Shown: positions 25,443 to 33,807 of the stretch, piece after piece
Position numbering within the stretch: position 1 is the stretch's first letter
Layout of the letters: every line of letters begins with the position of its first letter
Assembly (NCBI RefSeq): GCF_023074055.1
Contig: NZ_JADPKR010000114.1
Location: 62,001 to 126,000 of the forward strand
Source: Bradyrhizobium sp. 141
GTDB lineage: Bacteria; Pseudomonadota; Alphaproteobacteria; Rhizobiales; Xanthobacteraceae
Direction: 5' to 3'
Length of the DNA: 64,000 bases
The notes under the pieces: model-generated
What the model was told of the DNA's origin: nothing
Databases searched by the model: none
The model's input: the letters and a program-made list of their open reading frames with translations, nothing else
Made by a program: the position numbers and the translations under genes

Positions 25443-26432
25443 ATGTCCGCAAAGCTCGATCGCCGCCATTTCATCGCCGCCGGAGCCGGCGCAATCGCGA
25501 TGCCTTTCGTCTTGCGCAGCGCCTCGGCGCAGGCGGCGTGGCCGACGCGGCAGATTCGCATGATTTGCAGCTATCCCGCCGGCGGGCAGACCGACCTGCT
25601 CGCGCGCGCTTATGGTGAGTTCATCTCCAAGCAGGTCGGCAAGACCGTCGTCATCGAAAACAAGCCCGGTGCCTCCGGCGCGATCGGGACGGCAGAGGTC
25701 GCCCGCGCCGAGCCCGACGGCCACACCATGCTGTGCTCGATCTCGACCACCTACATCATGAACCGGGTGGTGATGAAGAATCCGGGCTACGACATGGACA
25801 AGGATTTGACGCTCGTCAGCGTCATTCCGGGCGCCGGCCTGTTGCTGGTGGCGAACCCCAAGACTGGCGTCAAGACGCTGGAGGATTTCGTCGCCTTCGC
25901 GCGCAAGAGCGGCAGGGTGAACTTCGGCACCTATAGCGCCGGCTCGGCCCCACACATGACGATCCACGAGCTCAACAAGCAGTACGGCCTCAACATCGAG
26001 CCGGTCCATTACCGCGGCGAGGCCCCGATGTGGACGGGGATGCTCGAAGGCACGCTCGATGCCGCAATGGGCAGCTACACCGCGGCACAGTCGGTCCTGC
26101 AAAGCGACCGCGGCACCGTGTTCGCGGTGCATTCGAAGAAGGTCGACGCGATCCCGACCATCAAGACTCTTCCCGAACAGGGCGCGACGTCGAAATTCTT
26201 CACCGTGAGCGGCTTTTCGGGTTGGGCCGTGCCCAAGGCAACGCCGCAGCCGATCGTCGACCGCCTGGCGGAGCTCTGCGTCGCGGCCAACAACGATCCG
26301 AAAGTGAAGGAGGTTCTCGCCACTTTCGTGCTCGAACCCGCGATCGGCTTCAAGGAGACCAACGAACTGTACCAGCGCGAGCTGCCGATCTGGATCGAGA
26401 GCGCAAAGTCGCTCGGCCTCGAGCCGGCCTGA
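25443..26432 (+). CDS. Bug-family (TctC-like) extracytoplasmic binding receptor
   Basis: 329 residues. The N-terminus has a twin-arginine-like signal (LDRRHFIAAGAGAIAMPF). The mature chain has the Bug fold: IRMICSYPAGGQTDLLARAY, VIENKPGASGAIGTAEVARA, PDGHTMLCSISTTYIMN. These receptors capture carboxylic acids for tripartite tricarboxylate transporters or act as sensors. No tctA or tctB is near, as is common for Bug proteins, so the ligand is open. Confidence 0.88.
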   Translation: MSAKLDRRHFIAAGAGAIAMPFVLRSASAQAAWPTRQIRMICSYPAGGQTDLLARAYGEFISKQVGKTVVIENKPGASGAIGTAEVARAEPDGHTMLCSISTTYIMNRVVMKNPGYDMDKDLTLVSVIPGAGLLLVANPKTGVKTLEDFVAFARKSGRVNFGTYSAGSAPHMTIHELNKQYGLNIEPVHYRGEAPMWTGMLEGTLDAAMGSYTAAQSVLQSDRGTVFAVHSKKVDAIPTIKTLPEQGATSKFFTVSGFSGWAVPKATPQPIVDRLAELCVAANNDPKVKEVLATFVLEPAIGFKETNELYQRELPIWIESAKSLGLEPA

Positions 26433-26579
26433 GGCCGGAGGCGAAGCTTAACGCCGCGCCGGCCGCCCTTCGGGGTCCCGTCTTCGGACCAAAGCCTAGT
26501 GCCCGAAACCTTCCTTGCGGCTATGATCCTGCGTTGCCGCCGGGAGACCTTCCCGGCGCGGAGGAGAAAGGCCGATCGC

Positions 26580-27002
26580 ATGACGCCGGATCCCGTCGCC
26601 ATAGCCGCCATGATCATCCTGCTGTTTCCGATGGGCTATTTCACGCTGGCCTCACCCGCTTTCCTGCTCGTGAAGCTCGACATCCGGCCCGTGGCGCTGC
26701 TGCTGCGCGGGATGTTCAACGCTCATTTCCTGGTTATGGGCGTTGCCGGAATCATCGGGACGGTGGCTTTCCTCGTTGCCGGACGGCTGGTCTTCGCCGC
26801 AGTCGTCGGCCTGCTTGCAGCCTTGGCGATCTGGGGACGCGGCTGGTTCATGCAGAGGATGGACGACCAGCTCAGTGCGGGGAATGCAGGCGACACCGAG
26901 GCCCCGCGTCGGCTGCGCCGGCTGCATTGGAGCGGGATGCTGTGCAACGCAGTCCTGCTTGCCGCTCTGCTCGCCAGCATCCCCTACATTGCCACCGCGT
27001 GA
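26580..27002 (+). CDS. Small integral membrane protein, function unknown
   Basis: 140 residues from the ATG at 26580, with GGAGGAG upstream. Four predicted transmembrane helices (about 7-28, 45-68, 70-88, 118-137) and a charged loop (MQRMDDQLSAGNAGDTEAPRR) between the last two. I do not recognise a family. It follows the Bug receptor by 147 bp on the same strand and is convergent with the AraC regulator. Confidence 0.6.
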   Translation: MTPDPVAIAAMIILLFPMGYFTLASPAFLLVKLDIRPVALLLRGMFNAHFLVMGVAGIIGTVAFLVAGRLVFAAVVGLLAALAIWGRGWFMQRMDDQLSAGNAGDTEAPRRLRRLHWSGMLCNAVLLAALLASIPYIATA

Positions 27003-27029
27003 GCGGCACCGCGATCGCCAGAGCGCGCG

Positions 27030-27998
27030 TTAGTGCTCGCCCGAGGCCGCCGCGCCCTGCTGGGCCTTGTGGATCGAGGACGGCACCACGCCAAAGTATT
27101 TCCGGAACACCCGGCTGAAATGCGATGAGCTGGAGAAGCCCCATGAGAACGCGACGTCGGTGATGGTCTTGCCGGCGTGGGCCTCGAGCTCCTGGCGACA
27201 ATTCTGCAAGCGCGCCTGCCAGATGTAATCGCTCACCGTGGTGCCCCGCTCCGAGAACAGCATGTGCAAATAGCGCTTGGAACAGCCCAGCTCGGTCGAT
27301 ATCTGGTCGATGCACAGATCCGGATCGCGCAGGTGCTCGCGGATGAAGAACTGCGCGCGCACATACATCGCCTCGGGCCCGACCCGGTCGAACATTGTGT
27401 CGGCTTCGCGCAGCGGCAGCAGCAACAGGTCGATCAGCGAATCGGCGACGCCGACCGCGCTGTTCGCCGACAGCTTGGCCGCCTCGTCGAAGGTCGCATG
27501 GACGAAATCGTGGGCGATCCGCCCCGTGCCCGTCTTCGACGACAGCTTGCAGGCGGGCATTCGCTGCGACGGGAATCCGCGGTCGCGCAGCAGCGCCTTC
27601 GGCACGATCACCACGTCGTGACGCGTGAAGGCCGGGCTGATGATCGAATGCGGGCAGGAGACGTCATAGGCGATGATATCGCCGGGGTTGATTTCGATGT
27701 GACGGCCTTCCTGCTCGAAATAGGACACGCCGTAGGTCTGGAAGTGGATCTTGATGTAGGGGTGTTCATTGGCCTTGGCGCGCGCCAGCGTGTGCGCGAT
27801 GCGATGCTGGCTCACCTCGATCTGGCAGAGTTTCAGGCGCGAGACGCTCGTGTAGTCGATGCGGCCTTCGAGCGAGGACGCCTCCAACGGATCGACGTCG
27901 AAATGCCCACACAGGCTCGTCAGCCCGTCGATCCAGCTCTGGATCTGGCGCTTCGGCGTCATACCGGTCGTCGAGAGCGTGTGAATGGTGTCGGACAT
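27030..27998 (-). CDS. AraC-family regulator divergent from xoxF
   Basis: 322 residues from the ATG at 27998; a longer frame upstream lacks support. An AraC-binding-like N-terminal domain (about 15-200; INPGDIIAYDVSCPHSI) is followed by two helix-turn-helix units (about 225-315), with LCIDQISTELGCSKRYLHMLF and the family signature VAFSWGFSSSSHFSRVFRKYFG. It shares a 515-bp upstream region with xoxF, making it a candidate regulator of methanol oxidation. The effector is unknown. Confidence 0.85.
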   Translation of the reverse strand: MSDTIHTLSTTGMTPKRQIQSWIDGLTSLCGHFDVDPLEASSLEGRIDYTSVSRLKLCQIEVSQHRIAHTLARAKANEHPYIKIHFQTYGVSYFEQEGRHIEINPGDIIAYDVSCPHSIISPAFTRHDVVIVPKALLRDRGFPSQRMPACKLSSKTGTGRIAHDFVHATFDEAAKLSANSAVGVADSLIDLLLLPLREADTMFDRVGPEAMYVRAQFFIREHLRDPDLCIDQISTELGCSKRYLHMLFSERGTTVSDYIWQARLQNCRQELEAHAGKTITDVAFSWGFSSSSHFSRVFRKYFGVVPSSIHKAQQGAAASGEH

Positions 27999-28513
27999 TA
28001 ATCCAGCCACTGGTTTGATCCGGAGATTCGACGCGAATCGCGACCCAGCGCTTCCGGAGCCCTCAGCCGTGATTGCGTGACGTTTACCTCGAAATTGAGC
28101 GGTCTCTTGGTACGAGCGCCATCGTTCCATTGCCACCCTTGAAAGTTAATCCTCCGCCTTAGTTGCAGCGCCGTCAAGGGGAACCTGACCGTTGAAGGCG
28201 GCCTCGATGCCGCGCGGAAGCCGCTGAATTCGCTACTGCAAAATCAAAATCTTTTCCTCCGTGCGCTGTCGAGCAAACCGGCTTCTCTCTTGGGCAAGTT
28301 TCCCGACGACGAAGTCGTTAGGGATTGCGGCAGGAACAATAAGAACGGGCCGCTCCTGCACGTGGACCCGTGGCTCTCATCAGGAGGAGGAAACAGCCCA
28401 GCATCGTTTCTGGTCCCAAACGTGACCGCCCTGCACGAGCAGACGCCGGACGAGAAGCCCGGTGAATCAGTAATGCTTCGGAAACAATAAACGAGACCAA
28501 CGGAGGAATGACT
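27999..28513. promoter_or_regulatory. xoxF upstream region with imperfect palindrome
   Basis: 515 bp between the divergent AraC gene and xoxF. It holds TCCC-g-ACGAC-gaa-GTCGT-ta-GGGA at 28301-28324, about 190 bp upstream of the xoxF start. This shares the string TTTCCCGAC with the inverted repeat at 1592-1611. A possible 66-codon frame at 28290-28490 has no domain or ribosome-site support. GGAGGA at 28502-28507 serves xoxF. Confidence 0.4.
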
Positions 28514-30319
28514 ATGCGCAAGGTGCTACTGGCGACCTTTCTTGGCTCAGCGGCGGCTCTCGCCGTCGGGAGCGCGTCGGCCAATGACGAGCTGATCAAG
28601 ATGTCGCAGAACCCGAAAGACTGGGTGATGCCGACCGGTGACTACGCCAATACCCGCTATTCCAAGCTCAACCAGATCAACGCACAGAACGTAGGCAAGC
28701 TCCAGGTTGCCTGGACCTTCTCGACCGGCGTGCTGCGCGGCCATGAGGGCGGCCCGCTGATCATCGGCAACATGATGTACGTTCACACCCCATTCCCGAA
28801 CAAGGTCTACGCCATTGACCTTTCGCAGGAGAACAAGATCGTCTGGAGGTACGAGCCGAAGCAGGATCCGAACGTCATCCCGGTGATGTGCTGCGACACG
28901 GTTAACCGTGGCCTGGCCTACGGCGACGGCAAGATCTTCCTGCATCAGGCCGACACCACCCTCGTCGCGCTCGATGTCAAGACCGGTCAGGTCGCATGGA
29001 CCGTCAAGAATGGCGACCCCAGCAAGGGCGAGACCGGCACGTCGGCGCCCATGGTCATCAAGGACAAGGTGCTGATCGGCATCTCCGGCGGCGAGTTCGG
29101 CGTCCAGGCTCATATGTCGGCCTACGATATCAAGACCGGCAAGCTGGCATGGCGCGGATATTCGGAAGGCCCGGATGACCAGCTTCTGGTCGACGCCGAG
29201 AAGACCACCGCGCTCGGCAAGCCGATCGGCAAGGACTCGAGCCTCAAGACCTGGCAAGGCGATCAGTGGAAGATCGGCGGCGGTGCCACCTGGGGCTGGA
29301 TCTCCTACGATCCCGAGCTGAACCTCGTCTATTACGGATCGGGCAACCCCTCGACCTGGAATCCGAAGCAGCGTCCCGGCGACAACAAATGGTCGATGAC
29401 GATCTGGGCGCGTAACCCGGATACCGGCGTTGCCAAGTGGGTCTATCAGATGACGCCCCACGACGAGTGGGACTATGACGGCGTCAACGAGATGATCCTC
29501 TCGGATCAGGCGATCAACGGCCAGCCGCGCAAGCTGCTGACGCATTTCGATCGTAACGGTCTCGCCTATACCCTCGATCGCGTTAACGGTGAGCTTCTGG
29601 TCGCCGAAAAGTACGATCCGAAGGTGAACTGGACCTCCGGCGTCGACATGGACAAGAACTCGCCGACCTACGGCCGTCCGAAGGTGCTCGACGCAGCTTC
29701 GACCGACAAGGCGGGCGAGGACCACAACGTGAAGGGCATCTGCCCGGCCGCGCTCGGCACCAAGGACGAGCAGCCGGCAGCCTACTCGCCGGACACGCAG
29801 CTGTTCTACGTTCCGACCAACCACGTCTGCATGGACTACGAGCCGTTCAAGGTGAGCTACACCGCGGGCCAGCCCTATGTGGGCGCGACGCTCTCGATGT
29901 ATCCGCCGCAGGGTGAAAGCCACATGGGCAACTTCATCGCCTGGGACGGCAAGACCGGCAAGATCGTCTGGTCGAACAAGGAGCAGTTCTCGGTCTGGTC
30001 GGGTGCGCTCGCAACCGCCGGCAACGTGGTGTTCTACGGCACGCTCGAAGGCTACCTGAAGGCGGTCGATGCCAAGACCGGCAAGGAGCTCTACAAGTTC
30101 AAGACTCCCTCCGGCATCATCGGCAACGTCACGACCTATGAGAACGGCGGCAAGCAGTATGTCGCAGTGCTCTCCGGCGTCGGCGGCTGGGCCGGCATCG
30201 GTCTGGCGGCCGGTCTGACCGATCCGACCGCAGGTCTCGGCGCAGTCGGTGGCTACGCGGCCCTCAGCAACTACACGGCACTCGGCGGTACGCTGACCGT
30301 GTTCTCGCTGCCGAACTAG
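28514..30319 (+). CDS. xoxF: Lanthanide-dependent methanol dehydrogenase XoxF
   Basis: 601 residues from the ATG at 28514; the ATG at 28508 abuts GGAGGA with no spacer, while 28514 has six bases. Signal peptide (about 1-23). Vicinal Cys126-Cys127 (PVMCCDTVNRG), metal ligands Glu194 (GGEFG) and Asn278 (GSGNPS), catalytic Asp320 and lanthanide-specific Asp322 (HDEWDYDGVNE). It oxidises methanol to formaldehyde (or formate) in the periplasm with PQQ and a light lanthanide, giving electrons to XoxG. Length and motifs fit the XoxF5 type of Rhizobiales. No mxaF/mxaI is present. Confidence 0.95.
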   Translation: MRKVLLATFLGSAAALAVGSASANDELIKMSQNPKDWVMPTGDYANTRYSKLNQINAQNVGKLQVAWTFSTGVLRGHEGGPLIIGNMMYVHTPFPNKVYAIDLSQENKIVWRYEPKQDPNVIPVMCCDTVNRGLAYGDGKIFLHQADTTLVALDVKTGQVAWTVKNGDPSKGETGTSAPMVIKDKVLIGISGGEFGVQAHMSAYDIKTGKLAWRGYSEGPDDQLLVDAEKTTALGKPIGKDSSLKTWQGDQWKIGGGATWGWISYDPELNLVYYGSGNPSTWNPKQRPGDNKWSMTIWARNPDTGVAKWVYQMTPHDEWDYDGVNEMILSDQAINGQPRKLLTHFDRNGLAYTLDRVNGELLVAEKYDPKVNWTSGVDMDKNSPTYGRPKVLDAASTDKAGEDHNVKGICPAALGTKDEQPAAYSPDTQLFYVPTNHVCMDYEPFKVSYTAGQPYVGATLSMYPPQGESHMGNFIAWDGKTGKIVWSNKEQFSVWSGALATAGNVVFYGTLEGYLKAVDAKTGKELYKFKTPSGIIGNVTTYENGGKQYVAVLSGVGGWAGIGLAAGLTDPTAGLGAVGGYAALSNYTALGGTLTVFSLPN

Positions 30320-30335
30320 GCCCATCAGCATCGCT

Positions 30336-30364
30336 CCGGCGCGTGGATTAACCCCACGCGCCGG
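30336..30364 (+). terminator. Strong stem-loop between xoxF and xoxG
   Basis: CCGGCGCGTGG (30336-30346) and CCACGCGCCGG (30354-30364) form a perfect 11-bp stem with a 7-nt loop, 16 bases after the xoxF stop. No T-run follows, so it is more likely an mRNA-stability or attenuation element that lets xoxF outproduce xoxG than a full terminator. Confidence 0.6.
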
Positions 30365-30390
30365 CTCGTCTCCCCTGGGCACCTTCGAGG

Positions 30391-30921
30391 ATGAATCTCT
30401 TGCGTAAAATCTGCTCTGTCATTGCTGCGACGATCTTGGTTGCGTCCGGAGGAATTGCGGTCGCGGACGGTCCGGGCGACCCGACCGCCGTGAAGAAGGA
30501 AGACGACGGAAAGTGGCTCGATAAGGAAGGAATTCCGACCTACAAGATTTCGGCGGACGGCGCCGTGGACTGGTTCACCTATTCCGGTTACCGCCGCTAT
30601 CACTCCGACTGCCACGTCTGCCATGGCCCCGACGGCATGGGCTCCACCTACGCGCCGGCGCTCAAGGATTCCGTCAAGACGATGAGCTATGGCGATTTCC
30701 TCGGCGTGGTCGCCTCGGGTCGCAAGAACATCTCGACCGCGCAGGAGAACGTCATGCCGGCCTTCGGCGATAATCCGAACGTCGCCTGCTACATGGACGA
30801 CTTGTACGTCTATCTGCGTGCCCGCTCCACCGAAGCATGGGGCCGGCAGCGTCCCTCCAAGAAGGACGAGAAGACAGAGGCCTACACCAAGGCGGAAGAC
30901 GCCTGCATGGGCAACAAGTGA
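30391..30921 (+). CDS. xoxG: Cytochrome c electron acceptor of XoxF (XoxG)
   Basis: 176 residues. Signal peptide (about 1-25, IAVADG). Heme motif CHVCH at Cys74-His78 (HSDCHVCHGPDGMG) and probable axial Met122 (ENVMPAFGDNPN). The C-terminal extension is rich in Lys and Glu with a late Cys. Gene order xoxF-xoxG-adhC-gfa and family similarity support the role. The start could instead be a TTG nine bases on; the ATG at 30391 has a very short ribosome spacing. Confidence 0.9.
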   Translation: MNLLRKICSVIAATILVASGGIAVADGPGDPTAVKKEDDGKWLDKEGIPTYKISADGAVDWFTYSGYRRYHSDCHVCHGPDGMGSTYAPALKDSVKTMSYGDFLGVVASGRKNISTAQENVMPAFGDNPNVACYMDDLYVYLRARSTEAWGRQRPSKKDEKTEAYTKAEDACMGNK

Positions 30922-30985
30922 AGCTACGCTACGCGGACTGCCGAGACGACCTCTTGGCGCCCCATGAGAATCTGAGGAGTTTACG

Positions 30986-32095
30986 ATGAAGACACGTGCT
31001 GCCGTCGCTTTCGAGGCCAAAAAGCCGCTTGAGATCGTCGAGCTCGATCTGGAAGGCCCGAAGGCCGGCGAAGTTCTGGTCGAGATCAAGGCGACGGGCA
31101 TCTGCCATACCGACGCCTATACGCTCGACGGCTTCGACAGCGAGGGAATTTTCCCGTCGATCCTGGGCCATGAGGGTGCAGGCATCATCCGCGAAATCGG
31201 TCCCGGCGTAACCTCGGTGAAGCCGGGTGACCACGTCATCCCGCTCTACACGCCGGAATGCCGGCAGTGCAAAAGCTGCCTCAGCCAGAAGACCAATCTC
31301 TGCACCGCGATCCGCGCGACGCAAGGCAAGGGCGTGATGCCCGACGGCACCAGCCGCTTCTCCTACAAGGGCAAGCCGGTCTACCATTACATGGGCTGCT
31401 CGACCTTCTCGAACTTCACCGTGCTGCCGGAGATCGCGGTCGCCAAGATCCGCGAGGACGCCCCCTTCGACAAGAGCTGCTACATCGGTTGCGGCGTCAC
31501 CACCGGCGTCGGCGCCGTCGTCAACACCGCGAAGGTCACGCCAGGCTCCAACGTGGTCGTGTTCGGCCTCGGCGGCATCGGCCTCAACGTGATCCAGGGC
31601 GCCAAGATGGCCGGCGCCGACAAGATCATCGGCGTCGACATCAACGACGCCAAGGAGGATTGGGGCCGCAGGTTCGGCATGACTGACTTCGTCAATCCCA
31701 AGAAGATCACCGGCGACATCGTCCAGCATCTCGTCGGCCTCACCGACGGCGGCGCCGACTACACCTTCGATTGCACCGGCAACACCACCGTGATGCGCCA
31801 GGCGCTGGAAGCCTGCCATCGCGGCTGGGGCACCTCGATCATCATCGGCGTTGCCGAGTCCGGCAAGGAGATCGCCACCCGCCCGTTCCAGCTCGTCACC
31901 GGGCGCAACTGGCGCGGCACGGCCTTCGGCGGCGCGCGCGGCCGCACCGACGTGCCGAAGATCGTCGACTGGTACATGAACGGAAAGATCCAGATCGATC
32001 CGATGATCACCCACGTGCTCAAGCTCGAGGAGATCAACAAGGGCTTTGACCTCATGCATGAGGGCAAATCCATCCGTTCAGTCGTCGTGTTCTAG
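30986..32095 (+). CDS. adhC: S-(hydroxymethyl)glutathione dehydrogenase (class III alcohol dehydrogenase)
   Basis: 369 residues, standard length. NAD-dependent oxidation of S-hydroxymethylglutathione to S-formylglutathione; also reduces S-nitrosoglutathione. Catalytic zinc ligands Cys40 (ATGICHTDAY) and His62-Glu63 (ILGHEGAG), structural zinc cysteines in CRQCKSCLSQKTNLC, and Rossmann motif VFGLGGIGLNVIQGAK. RBS GAGGAG upstream. Cytoplasmic; receives the product of Gfa and feeds FghA (3884). Also called flhA or fdhGSH in related genomes. Confidence 0.95.
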   Translation: MKTRAAVAFEAKKPLEIVELDLEGPKAGEVLVEIKATGICHTDAYTLDGFDSEGIFPSILGHEGAGIIREIGPGVTSVKPGDHVIPLYTPECRQCKSCLSQKTNLCTAIRATQGKGVMPDGTSRFSYKGKPVYHYMGCSTFSNFTVLPEIAVAKIREDAPFDKSCYIGCGVTTGVGAVVNTAKVTPGSNVVVFGLGGIGLNVIQGAKMAGADKIIGVDINDAKEDWGRRFGMTDFVNPKKITGDIVQHLVGLTDGGADYTFDCTGNTTVMRQALEACHRGWGTSIIIGVAESGKEIATRPFQLVTGRNWRGTAFGGARGRTDVPKIVDWYMNGKIQIDPMITHVLKLEEINKGFDLMHEGKSIRSVVVF

Positions 32096-32128
32096 CTCGA
32101 AAGCGTCACCCCCAAGGAGGATCGACCC

Positions 32129-32692
32129 ATGACTGTTGCACTCCACCCTACGATCGACAACGGCCTCAAACAGGGCAGCGGCAGTTTCGCCGGCGGCACG
32201 CTGGCCTGCAAATGCAAGGACCACCAGGTCAAGGTCGGCATCAAGGGCGACGTCGCGCATAACCACGCCTGCGGCTGCACCAAGTGCTGGAAGCCGCAGG
32301 GCGCGACGTTCTCCGTCGTCGCCGTTGTGCCGCGCCAGAACGTCACCGTGCTCGAGAACGGCGACAAGCTCCAGGTCGTCGATGCTTCCGCGGTGATCCA
32401 GCGTCACGCCTGCAAGGCCTGCGGCACGCACATGTACGGCCGCATCGAGAACAAGGACCACCCGTTCTACGGTCTCGACTTCATCCATCCCGAGCTGTTC
32501 CAGGAGCAGGGCTCGCAGGCGCCGCAATTCGCCGCCTTCGTTTCCTCGATTATCGAGGCGGGCGTGAAGCCTGAGCAGATGGCTGGAATTCGCGCGCGGA
32601 TCAAGGAAATCGGGCTCGAGCCCTATGATTGCCTGTCACCGGCGCTGATGGACGCGATCGCGACCCACGTCGCCAAAGCCAAGGCCGCTTGA
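32129..32692 (+). CDS. gfa: S-(hydroxymethyl)glutathione synthase (glutathione-dependent formaldehyde-activating enzyme)
   Basis: 187 residues. Zinc-binding cysteines Cys27, Cys29 (LACKCK), Cys48, Cys50, Cys53 (HACGCTKCWK) and Cys95, Cys98 (HACKACGTH) follow the Gfa pattern. It speeds the condensation of formaldehyde with glutathione. Starts 33 bp after adhC behind AAGGAGG. The cluster with xoxF and adhC forms the methanol-to-formate route. Confidence 0.94.
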   Translation: MTVALHPTIDNGLKQGSGSFAGGTLACKCKDHQVKVGIKGDVAHNHACGCTKCWKPQGATFSVVAVVPRQNVTVLENGDKLQVVDASAVIQRHACKACGTHMYGRIENKDHPFYGLDFIHPELFQEQGSQAPQFAAFVSSIIEAGVKPEQMAGIRARIKEIGLEPYDCLSPALMDAIATHVAKAKAA

Positions 32693-32708
32693 GCAAGGCT
32701 GCTTAAGA

Positions 32709-32728
32709 GGGCCTTCTGAGCAAGGCCC
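32709..32728 (+). terminator. Hairpin after gfa
   Basis: GGGCCTT (32709-32715) pairs with AAGGCCC (32722-32728), loop CTGAGC, 16 bases after the gfa stop. No T-run follows, so termination would be weak or Rho-assisted. Confidence 0.45.
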
Positions 32729-32860
32729 CAGACGTTCGCCGAACCCCGTCCGCTCGCTGACCTCGATCAGCGCCAGCGAACCGGACGGGCCCCGGCCCCG
32801 GGACGATCGCGGCGACGCCGCCACCTCTGCAACTTACGCGTATGCGAGGGTGACTAGCTC

Positions 32861-32997
32861 CCTCAGTCCTGGTCTCTGAATGACTGCGCAGCGCCGCCAA
32901 CTTCCGTCTTGAAGTCCCCGGCCCTGCGTTTCTCCCTCCCTCGACTGAGGCATCCTGCTTCGTCCGCGCATTCTTTCTGGCGGACGAAGCTTTTTTT
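32861..32997 (+). ncRNA. Candidate small structured RNA with its own terminator
   Basis: The 655-bp gap between gfa and the next gene has no convincing protein frame. CCTCAGTC (32861-32868) can pair with GACTGAGG (32943-32950), closing a roughly 75-nt internal region. Six bases later a textbook terminator begins. The terminator is 265 bp beyond gfa, too far to be simply gfa's, and suggests a separate transcript of about 140 nt or a long 3' UTR. No family match is recognised and no clear promoter is seen. Confidence 0.4.
32957..32997 (+). terminator. Rho-independent terminator
   Basis: GCTTCGTCCGC (32957-32967) and GCGGACGAAGC (32980-32990) form a perfect 11-bp stem with a 12-nt loop, followed by seven Ts (32991-32997). 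Direction is plus strand. Confidence 0.85.
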
Positions 32998-33347
32998 CGT
33001 CGCACCGCCTGTTTGCAAACGCGCGGTCCACGCGGCGCGATGACGCGCCCTGCTTTTGACAAACCATCGATGCAATCTTTTCCCGGTGAGAACACCCGGC
33101 TGTGAACGCCGGGCCGGCGCGATCTCTGTTACGATCACGCCGTCACGATGCCGCGCGAAATACAATCAATTAAGAACAAAAACGGGAGGTATCGAACACA
33201 TCCGGACATCGAGATTCACATTCCTGCCTCCTGCCGGGATCTGCCCGTGCAGGATCGCGGGCCGGAATGTGACGACGCGAAGCAACTGGCATTGCGCCGG
33301 CTGGCGTCGGCGGGTTTTGAATTTGGCATGCTTATGAAGAGCGAGGG

Positions 33348-33806
33348 ATGATCATGATCAAGGTGAAGATCAACGGCCAGGAACAGAGCTGGGACGGCGA
33401 CCCGGATCTCCCGCTACTCTGGTTCCTGCGTGACGAGGCCGGGCTGACCGGCACCAAATACGGCTGCGGCCAGGCCCTGTGCGGCGCCTGCACCGTCATC
33501 GTCGACAAGGAGGCCGTACGGGCCTGCGTCACGTCGGTGAACGACGTCGCCGGCCGCGAGGTCACCACGATCGAAGGGCTGCATCCGAACGGCGATCACC
33601 CGGTGCAAAAGGCCTGGCGCCAGCTCAACGTGCCCCAATGCGGCTTCTGCCAGGCCGGCCAGATCGTGCAGGCCGCCGCGCTTCTAATGGACAACCCAAA
33701 GCCCTCGCACGACCAAATCCGCGAGGCGATGTCCGGCAACATCTGCCGCTGCGGCTGCTACCAACGCATCGAGAACGCGGTCCATCTCGCATCGACGGGA
33801 GTGTGA
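33348..33806 (+). CDS. [2Fe-2S] subunit of a molybdenum aldehyde/isoquinoline-type oxidoreductase
   Basis: 152 residues (150 if the ATG at 33354 is used). Two [2Fe-2S] sites: plant-ferredoxin type CGQALCGACTVIVD with a following Cys, and the helical site CGFCQAGQ ... CRCGCYQRI. This is the small subunit of the IorA/two-subunit xanthine-oxidase group, which lacks the FAD subunit. One base separates it from the large-subunit gene. Likely passes electrons from the molybdenum centre to a periplasmic or membrane acceptor. Confidence 0.9.
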   Translation: MIMIKVKINGQEQSWDGDPDLPLLWFLRDEAGLTGTKYGCGQALCGACTVIVDKEAVRACVTSVNDVAGREVTTIEGLHPNGDHPVQKAWRQLNVPQCGFCQAGQIVQAAALLMDNPKPSHDQIREAMSGNICRCGCYQRIENAVHLASTGV

Positions 33807-33807
33807 C

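Noticed and set aside
28290..28490. Possible 66-residue leader peptide before xoxF
   Set aside because: No ribosome site and no sequence character of a coding gene; the region is better read as promoter.
28514..30319. Calcium-dependent methanol dehydrogenase MxaF
   Set aside because: Asp at +2 from the catalytic Asp (D-Y-D) and no mxaI nearby point to XoxF.
28547..30382. 611-codon open frame antisense to xoxF
   Set aside because: Arg/Leu/Val/Asp/His-rich translation without domains; it is the GC-driven mirror of the xoxF reading frame.
33148..33351. Possible 67-residue protein upstream of the [2Fe-2S] subunit gene
   Set aside because: No ribosome site, no recognisable motif, and it overlaps the next gene's start.
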